Made by a program: the position numbers and the translations under genes. The notes beneath the pieces were generated by a model. The model had not been told where the DNA came from, did not search any database, and saw only the letters and a program-made list of their open reading frames with translations. A DNA stretch of 57,928 nt, from positions 1 through 57,928 of the forward strand of contig PRDJ01000067.1 in the NCBI GenBank assembly GCA_003345555.1. Direction: 5' to 3'. Shown one piece after another: positions 53,547 through 57,928 of the stretch (position 1 is the stretch's first letter; each line of letters starts with the position of its first letter). This DNA is from Candidatus Thorarchaeota archaeon (GTDB lineage: Archaea; Asgardarchaeota; Thorarchaeia; Thorarchaeales; Thorarchaeaceae).

Positions 53547-53582
53547 TCCGGACTCGTCTGCCGCCGGGAGGGCTAGACGCAA

Positions 53583-53852
53583 ATGCTGATGTTCACAAGG
53601 ATGCTTAGAAGACAAGGGTTCTACCGTGTTAAGAACCAGGAGGACCCAGTCTACATGAAACACAACGTAGGCATTGGTGGTGTCTACGTTCGCATTGAGA
53701 AGAAGAAGGCACTGCTTACCGTACGCGACTTAGGAATCGAAGAGGAATTCTCGAAGGTCAAGAAGCTCGAAGATTTCATAAACGAGCTTGAAGACAAGGC
53801 ATACCGCGAGAGATGTCTCATCGTCAACAAGATGAGGGGTTCTGGGTCTTAG
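53583..53852 (+). CDS. Small basic hypothetical protein
   Basis: An 89-residue charged protein beginning MLMFTRMLRRQGFYRV. Strands (GGVYVRIEKKKALLTVRDLG) in the middle are followed by a helix (FINELEDKAYRERCLI) and a short tail. It has a strong TATA box and a GTACACG site at its promoter. No family recognised; the strand-rich middle could bind nucleic acid or protein. It converges with the reductase gene 19 bases beyond. ATG 53589 is another possible start. Confidence 0.65.
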   Translation: MLMFTRMLRRQGFYRVKNQEDPVYMKHNVGIGGVYVRIEKKKALLTVRDLGIEEEFSKVKKLEDFINELEDKAYRERCLIVNKMRGSGS

Positions 53853-53871
53853 TCTGCCCGTCGGCTACGGA

Positions 53872-55074
53872 CTAACCAGAAATCTTTGAGCCCAAGTAGC
53901 TAGGCAAAACCGCCTTGATTGTGCTCGTGACAGACCTCATTCCGACCAGCATTTCAGCGATCGTTCTCGTGGTCTTCTCGGATTTGAGAAGTCTCGAACC
54001 AAAACCGGAGGATCCGCTGCGGACGAGCCGCTTCTGCAGCCATAGTCCCCATTTGAGATCAGAACCTATCTTCCCAATCCAAAGCCGCTCGTATCTCGAA
54101 AGGAACTTGGCTGAGAAGTCTCTTTCTCTGACGGCTTCCGCAGCGACAGTTCCGGCCGCGTCTCCTCCTATCATGGAGTAGTATATGCCCTCGCCAGTGA
54201 TTGGAGAACAGTGGCCGGCTGCGTCGCCAGCTAGGAGAATGTGTTCTGAAAACGAAGGCCTGACCACACCGGCTAGAGGCATCAGGGCGGCTTCCTTCTT
54301 CTCGACTTCGGCGCCTTCGAGTACCGATGTAATGAAGCCAGTGTTTTTCGTGATTCTCTCTAGGTATTCTGACAGTCCTACTTGGGATTGCTGGACACTC
54401 GTAACTAGACCCCCTGTCCCAATCGCCATTTCATGTCCTCTAGGAAACGCCCAGGCATATCCCCGAGGTGAGAACTCGGAACCGTAGAGGAAGTAATTTG
54501 CCTCCGGAAATGGAGGCATGGATTGACTGCGATGCATCTCAAACTGAACGGCGTAACCCATTCCGTCATTCGGAATGCGAGACCTGACTAATCCGGACTT
54601 GGCTGACACTGCGTTTACACCACTTGCATCAATCAGGATATTGCAGTTCAATTGCTGCTTCTCACCGCCCCTTATGTAACTTAGAGAACATCCACCAGAG
54701 GCAACTGCTACTGACTGAACCTCCGACGCGAGAGAAACACGCCGTGATGATCTGCTGACCGCCCGAAGCATCGCCTCTCCAAGTACCTTACGAGTCGCGT
54801 TGATCCCAACCGGCTCTTCGAAGTCAACAGTGGTCAACTCAACATTCGGAAACTTCATCCGAATGCTCCTTACAGGATACGAACCGGGTATCTCTCTGCT
54901 GCCAAGATGTTTCAAGGCTCTTGAAGGCATGAAACCCCCACATACCTTGTGCTCACATGGCACCTCCTCCTTACTCAATAGGACAAAATCGATGTCCAGC
55001 TGCTCAAGCCTTCTTGCCGCAGTCAGACCAGCGGGTCCAGCTCCGACTATTGCTACGTCAGTGTCTATCGTCAT
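53872..55074 (-). CDS. Geranylgeranyl-reductase-family FAD protein
   Basis: A 400-residue flavoprotein. The Rossmann motif is VAIVGAGPAGLTAARRLE; the KVCGGFMPSRAL segment, the substrate-cavity motif YAWAFPRG (compare YxWxFP), and GDAAGHCSPITGEGI near the FAD ribose are those of archaeal digeranylgeranylglycerophospholipid reductases, which saturate the isoprenoid chains of ether lipids. Assignment to this lipid role against a general GGR-like oxidase rests on the motif only. Its TATA box is near 55105, and two GTACACG sites 20 bases apart sit just upstream of it, suggesting regulation. Confidence 0.88.
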   Translation of the reverse strand: MTIDTDVAIVGAGPAGLTAARRLEQLDIDFVLLSKEEVPCEHKVCGGFMPSRALKHLGSREIPGSYPVRSIRMKFPNVELTTVDFEEPVGINATRKVLGEAMLRAVSRSSRRVSLASEVQSVAVASGGCSLSYIRGGEKQQLNCNILIDASGVNAVSAKSGLVRSRIPNDGMGYAVQFEMHRSQSMPPFPEANYFLYGSEFSPRGYAWAFPRGHEMAIGTGGLVTSVQQSQVGLSEYLERITKNTGFITSVLEGAEVEKKEAALMPLAGVVRPSFSEHILLAGDAAGHCSPITGEGIYYSMIGGDAAGTVAAEAVRERDFSAKFLSRYERLWIGKIGSDLKWGLWLQKRLVRSGSSGFGSRLLKSEKTTRTIAEMLVGMRSVTSTIKAVLPSYLGSKISG

Positions 55075-55100
55075 ATCTGTGCGACAAGATCGGATGCCGG

Positions 55101-55109
55101 TCTTAAAAC
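55101..55109 (-). promoter_or_regulatory. TATA box for the reductase
   Basis: Read on the minus strand the element is GTTTTAAGA, about 32 bases before ATG 55074, so transcription would begin near 55081 with a leader of only a few bases. The GTACACG pair lies 22-56 bases upstream of it, a place for an activator. Confidence 0.5.
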
Positions 55110-55130
55110 CTTGGCCTGAGTTTCTTGAAC

Positions 55131-55359
55131 GTACACGGGTGACACACTAGGTACACGCAGAACCTTGACAACCGTGTGGACTCGCAGAGAACGTGTACTG
55201 AAACTCACTTGGCAGTCATCTCAGCCGTGCTGAAATCCCAAGGCACACATCGCCTCCGCGACGACATAGATAGTAAACGCTGAAATCTGGTGGAAGTCCG
55301 CGGCCGCAGCTCCTCATACACACTCGACATCCGTACACGCTCGTTAGAAACCGTACACG
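55131..55359. repeat. GTACACG motif cluster, right set
   Basis: GTACACG occurs at 55131, 55151, 55333 and 55353, plus the inverted form CGTGTAC at 55192-55198. The two pairs, 55131/55151 and 55333/55353, both have starts exactly 20 bases apart, about two helical turns. The two right-hand copies extend to CCGTACACGCT. Position-conserved spacing argues against chance and for a cooperative DNA-binding protein. Confidence 0.6.
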
Positions 55360-55419
55360 CTTGTGATTCGAGAAAAAACGGTGCTCGAGATGGCAAAGTC
55401 TCAAGATGAGGGCCAAGGG

Positions 55420-56274
55420 TCACTGATGCTTCAGGAACGTGCCTGCCCTGTACTCATCGAAAGCGAGCGCCAATTCCTCTTCTGTGTTCATCACAATCGG
55501 TCCTGCCCATGCAACTGGCTCCCTTAGCGGCTTACCTGAGACCAAGAGAAAGCGAACCGACTGTCTTGCGGCACGAATTTGTACTTCTGTCCCGTCTCCG
55601 AACAGGACAAGGCTCTCAGAATCCACAGGGCTACTAGCTTTCTTGTCAAAGAATCCTTTGCCCTCAATGACGTAAGCGAAGCCAGTGTAGCTCTTCTTGA
55701 TTTCCCTTCTGAATACTGCTCCTAGAGGTACTATAACATCAAGGTACTCCGGGTCTGTCACTATTTCTCTGACTGGCCCGACCACACCATCTACTTCTCC
55801 GCAGATCACTCTGACCTTGGCCCCGCTGTCGAGCGAGACCTCCGGGATTTCAGCACTGTCGATTCCTCGGTATCTAGGGTCCATCATCTTGTGTGACGCC
55901 GGCAGATTCGCCCAAAGCTGGAATCCCGCCAGCATACCCTCTGTTCGCTGAGGCATCTCCTCGTGGATTATGCCGCTTCCCGCAGTCATCCACTGCACAT
56001 CCCCCGGCCCGATATCTCCACCATTTCCAAGGCTGTCTTTGTGTTTCACTCGTCCACTTAGCATGTAAGTTACGGTCTCTATTCCCCTGTGAGGGTGCCA
56101 CGGGAATCCGGCAATGTAGTCAGTGGGCTTCATTGAATGAAAGTCATCAAGCAATAGAAACGGATCGAGCTCCTTCACCTCGAAGAATCCGAAGGCTCGT
56201 TTGAGATGCACACCAGCGCCTTCAAGAGTTGGTTGGCTCCTCCAAACTTTCACGACACTTCGCTGTCTATCCAC
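55420..56274 (-). CDS. Pirin-family cupin protein
   Basis: A 284-residue pirin with two cupin domains. The N-terminal domain carries the iron-ligand set: HPHRGIETVTYML with two histidines, and SGIIHEEMP with His and Glu. The C-terminal cupin (AKVRVICGEVDGVVGP onward) lacks a metal set, as usual. Pirins are quercetinase-like oxygenases or redox-sensing regulators. ATG 56274 fits the family's N-terminal RSVVKVWRSQPT. An imperfect inverted repeat (arms AACTG and CAGTT, 56297-56318) lies in its leader. Confidence 0.92.
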   Translation of the reverse strand: MDRQRSVVKVWRSQPTLEGAGVHLKRAFGFFEVKELDPFLLLDDFHSMKPTDYIAGFPWHPHRGIETVTYMLSGRVKHKDSLGNGGDIGPGDVQWMTAGSGIIHEEMPQRTEGMLAGFQLWANLPASHKMMDPRYRGIDSAEIPEVSLDSGAKVRVICGEVDGVVGPVREIVTDPEYLDVIVPLGAVFRREIKKSYTGFAYVIEGKGFFDKKASSPVDSESLVLFGDGTEVQIRAARQSVRFLLVSGKPLREPVAWAGPIVMNTEEELALAFDEYRAGTFLKHQ

Positions 56275-56425
56275 GTGAGTCTCCTCCTATGACCTCAACT
56301 GCTGCTGGCAGCTCAGTTGGGCAACGTTCAGCAAGACGTCTGCCCGTTAACTAATGAAGACTTACATTCGACCTTTCTGCGGTGGCGGCCTGGTTGATAC
56401 CAGTGAGTTCATACACGGGAGGCTT

Positions 56426-57190
56426 TCAAGCCGGTCCAAATCTGATACGCTGGTATAGCATATAGATTGTCACCGGGATGATTATGAAGATGAACGGGAC
56501 AACCAAGCTGATATAGACTACGCCGAGTGGTGCCCACACGTTGAAGAGTGAAAACATTGGTCCCCATAGGACCGCGTCTCCAAACAATACTACACCAGTC
56601 CCGACCAAGTCCAAGAGTAGAGAGTTGAACGGTGCGCTGATCAGGAATACTATCCCTACGACCAGACAAAACACACTCCATGTCACGATTGTCCTCATTC
56701 CGATTCTCACGTACGGATAGTCGTCCCGTCTGTATTCGTCTTGCTTGATTCTAAGCAGAGCAATCAGTAGCTCTTCTGAGATGTTGACCCCACCCGACCC
56801 AACCATCACGATCAGTGTAAAGAGGAGAACTAGCAGTCCAGCTTGAAGGAGCCTGATTGACGAAATAAGCACCATGCCAAGGATCATCGCGGCGGACCCA
56901 AGGAGAACCGCGAACCAAAGGAATGTCGCAATCGTTCTGTCGGTCATTTGACGCTGAAACCATTCGCCAATTCGACCGTGTTTTGTAGTTCTCATAATGT
57001 CAATGTACCATTGATGTGAGAAACAGTTGCTGTATTCGGTCCTTCCTGAAAGGTCCAAGTTCGATACGTCGAATTGATTCTCAAGGGTCGTTCTCAAGAC
57101 CTTGTACCGTCCGAATCTCCTCAGTCGGAATAAGGCAGACATGATCAAGAGCACGCCGCTCAGAGCTAGTATAAGCGTCAACTCAATCAT
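56426..57190 (-). CDS. Multi-pass membrane protein, unknown
   Basis: A 254-residue protein with six membrane segments, two of them after an 80-residue N-terminal part that has a helix and a short soluble loop (YKVLRTTLENQFDVSNLDLSG, positions about 29-49). The last helix pair (VVYISLVVPFIFIIIPVTIYML) ends in YQRIRFGPA. No family recognised. It precedes pirin on the same strand with 151 bases between, so they are probably separate. Confidence 0.65.
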   Translation of the reverse strand: MIELTLILALSGVLLIMSALFRLRRFGRYKVLRTTLENQFDVSNLDLSGRTEYSNCFSHQWYIDIMRTTKHGRIGEWFQRQMTDRTIATFLWFAVLLGSAAMILGMVLISSIRLLQAGLLVLLFTLIVMVGSGGVNISEELLIALLRIKQDEYRRDDYPYVRIGMRTIVTWSVFCLVVGIVFLISAPFNSLLLDLVGTGVVLFGDAVLWGPMFSLFNVWAPLGVVYISLVVPFIFIIIPVTIYMLYQRIRFGPA

Positions 57191-57264
57191 TTATCATCAT
57201 TCTCAACTGGTTGTCCGGGCTCGCCCAAAGAGGGCATCAGGAGGAACCTGAGAAGTAAAACGAC

Positions 57265-57468
57265 TCACGGAGAACCGTCACTTGCTCCCGGCGTTCGCCG
57301 CCTACATAGTTCGTGGATATAAGCTATGCCCTGAACGAAAAGCCTGCAAATGTCTCCTGAGAAGAGAGCACGGGAAATCTCCATGTAAACCCTTGGTCTC
57401 CGCTTACGGGCTCCGTTATCCCTCAGTCTCACACTAGCCGAACCAGCGTCTGTGACCGTCTCACACAT
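57265..57468 (-). CDS. Possible small hypothetical protein
   Basis: A 67-residue frame starting ATG 57468, with AAAGAGAAG just upstream, reads MCETVTDAGSASVRLRDNG and contains a helix-like SGDICRLFVQGIAYIHELC. A TATA-like GAAATATAG on the minus strand near 57532 is roughly 65 bases upstream. Composition is basic. It is downstream of the palindromes at 57568 and 57628. Support is modest; it could be chance. Confidence 0.35.
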   Translation of the reverse strand: MCETVTDAGSASVRLRDNGARKRRPRVYMEISRALFSGDICRLFVQGIAYIHELCRRRTPGASDGSP

Positions 57469-57567
57469 TTTCTTCTCTTTGGATCCCTGCAGATTGGTGA
57501 GCGATATCTTATCACTATTCACCGATTCTATATTTCAAATGCTTGCTCTAATCGTACAGCCTTATTG

Positions 57568-57584
57568 TGGTACATGATGTACCA
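57568..57584. promoter_or_regulatory. Palindrome TGGTACAT-G-ATGTACCA
   Basis: A perfect 17-base palindrome with 8-base arms. It lies upstream of the small frame at 57265-57468 by about 100 bases. Symmetry of this kind is usual for a dimeric repressor site. Confidence 0.4.
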
Positions 57585-57627
57585 TTTGACGGCATAACAG
57601 TCTGGTTATGCTTTACACTAACGAATG

Positions 57628-57644
57628 TCGATGCATAGCATCGA
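57628..57644. promoter_or_regulatory. Palindrome TCGATGC-ATA-GCATCGA
   Basis: A second perfect inverted repeat with 7-base arms and a 3-base centre, 44 bases right of the first palindrome. The sequence differs from the first, so the sites are probably for different proteins, or one is a small hairpin. Confidence 0.35.
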
Positions 57645-57928
57645 TAGAATAGGCGACCTGTCCACCAAGCTCGTTTTGGTGCTGATGTGCTAGATTTCGC
57701 ATGGGTTGGTATATGGCGTCATACTCGAAGACCGAGTCATGATGTGGTCGGACCAGGAATAGACTCAGATAATCAGGGTTATCCTCGCAAAACAGTGCCA
57801 GTACATGGATAATGAGTACAGAAGCGACCGATTACCACTTGGTCGTTGATTGAGTGTATTCACAACCCGAATACGGACTTAGAATAAGAGACCTTCGCTA
57901 CTGATCTACGCAATCATAGCGATCGTTG

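Larger units (their letters stand above)
53245..53582. other. Gene-free region with structured repeats
   Basis: The 338 bases between the EMC3 gene and the small gene at 53583 hold no convincing frame. They contain three GTACACG motifs (53376, 53419 and, inverted, 53540), a nested inverted-repeat structure (53356-53489), and a strong TATA box near 53527. The density of elements suggests a regulatory region or a small RNA. Confidence 0.6.
55075..55419. other. Gene-free region upstream of the reductase
   Basis: The 345 bases between the pirin stop and the reductase start have no convincing frame. They contain five GTACACG motifs (four direct, one inverted), a TATA box, and a palindrome-poor middle (55200-55320) with no feature that I can name. 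A 72-codon open frame there (55205-55423, minus) has no protein-like features. Confidence 0.55.
57523..57928. other. Right-edge region without a convincing gene
   Basis: The 406 bases at the right end hold no long frame on either strand. Two perfect palindromes (57568-57584 and 57628-57644) and one TATA-like element are all I can see. The far edge may belong to a gene whose body lies outside the window. Confidence 0.5.

Noticed and set aside
55205..55423. Minus-strand frame of 72 codons between pirin and the reductase
   Set aside because: Composition and lack of helix or strand pattern suggest chance; it covers GTACACG sites and has no ribosome site.
1..57928. CRISPR array, insertion sequence or prophage
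   Set aside because: No run of evenly spaced direct repeats, no transposase or integrase motif, and no phage gene was seen; the GTACACG repeats are too short and unevenly spaced for a CRISPR array.

Overview
The window reads as archaeal chromosome, probably from an Asgard archaeon (a Thorarchaeia-like lineage is my guess). Directly visible archaeal marks are a F420-0:gamma-glutamyl ligase (CofE), a geranylgeranyl-reductase-type flavoprotein for ether lipids, an EMC3/DUF106 membrane insertase, a Y-family polymerase ending in a PCNA-binding motif, a broken TFB-like gene, and TATA boxes that sit about 25 bp before the likely transcript start with very short leaders. A small gelsolin-like protein and several HEAT, ARM and leucine-rich repeat proteins fit Asgard gene content, but the phylum is inference. 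I see no tRNA, rRNA, CRISPR array, insertion sequence or prophage.

Layout. 1-0.9 kb: minus-strand operon of a frame-broken TFB-like gene, a small protein and a gene cut by the window edge. 0.9-9 kb: DMT exporter, PLP-dependent dehydratase/racemase, flavodoxin, three-cluster CDGSH protein, HD hydrolase, DNA polymerase IV and a two-gene ABC exporter. 9-13.8 kb: a PAS-PAS histidine kinase fused to a thioredoxin-like domain, facing a DsrE/TusA sulfur-relay cluster, then small unknown proteins. 14-26.3 kb: the most striking block. A seven-gene minus-strand unit encodes a Liv-type ABC importer (binding protein, two permeases, two ATPases), a HEAT-repeat protein and an acyl-CoA synthetase; it is flanked by two paralogs of the [4Fe-4S]/FAD 4-hydroxybutyryl-CoA dehydratase family. 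Together they suggest uptake of a carboxylate, activation to its CoA ester and radical dehydration.

26-35.7 kb: leucine-rich repeat protein, CofE with an ECF-type membrane protein, adenine deaminase, two zinc-finger membrane proteins and a D-cysteine desulfhydrase-like enzyme. 35.8-40 kb: a MoxR ATPase with a large VWA protein. 40-46 kb: gelsolin-like protein, wHTH regulator, surface proteins including a tandem duplicated pair with copied leaders and terminators, and two amidohydrolases. 46-53 kb: an ARM/wHTH protein with its partner, isoprenylcysteine-methyltransferase-like enzyme, SGNH hydrolase, DUF362 ferredoxin-like protein and EMC3 homolog. 53-57.9 kb: a small unknown protein, the geranylgeranyl reductase and pirin.

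Two intergenic regions around the reductase (53.3-53.6 and 55.1-55.4 kb) carry eight copies of GTACACG, two pairs being exactly 20 bp apart; one region also has a nested set of inverted repeats. These look like an undescribed operator system or a replication-type element. Function assignments rest on motif reading by eye; no database search was run.
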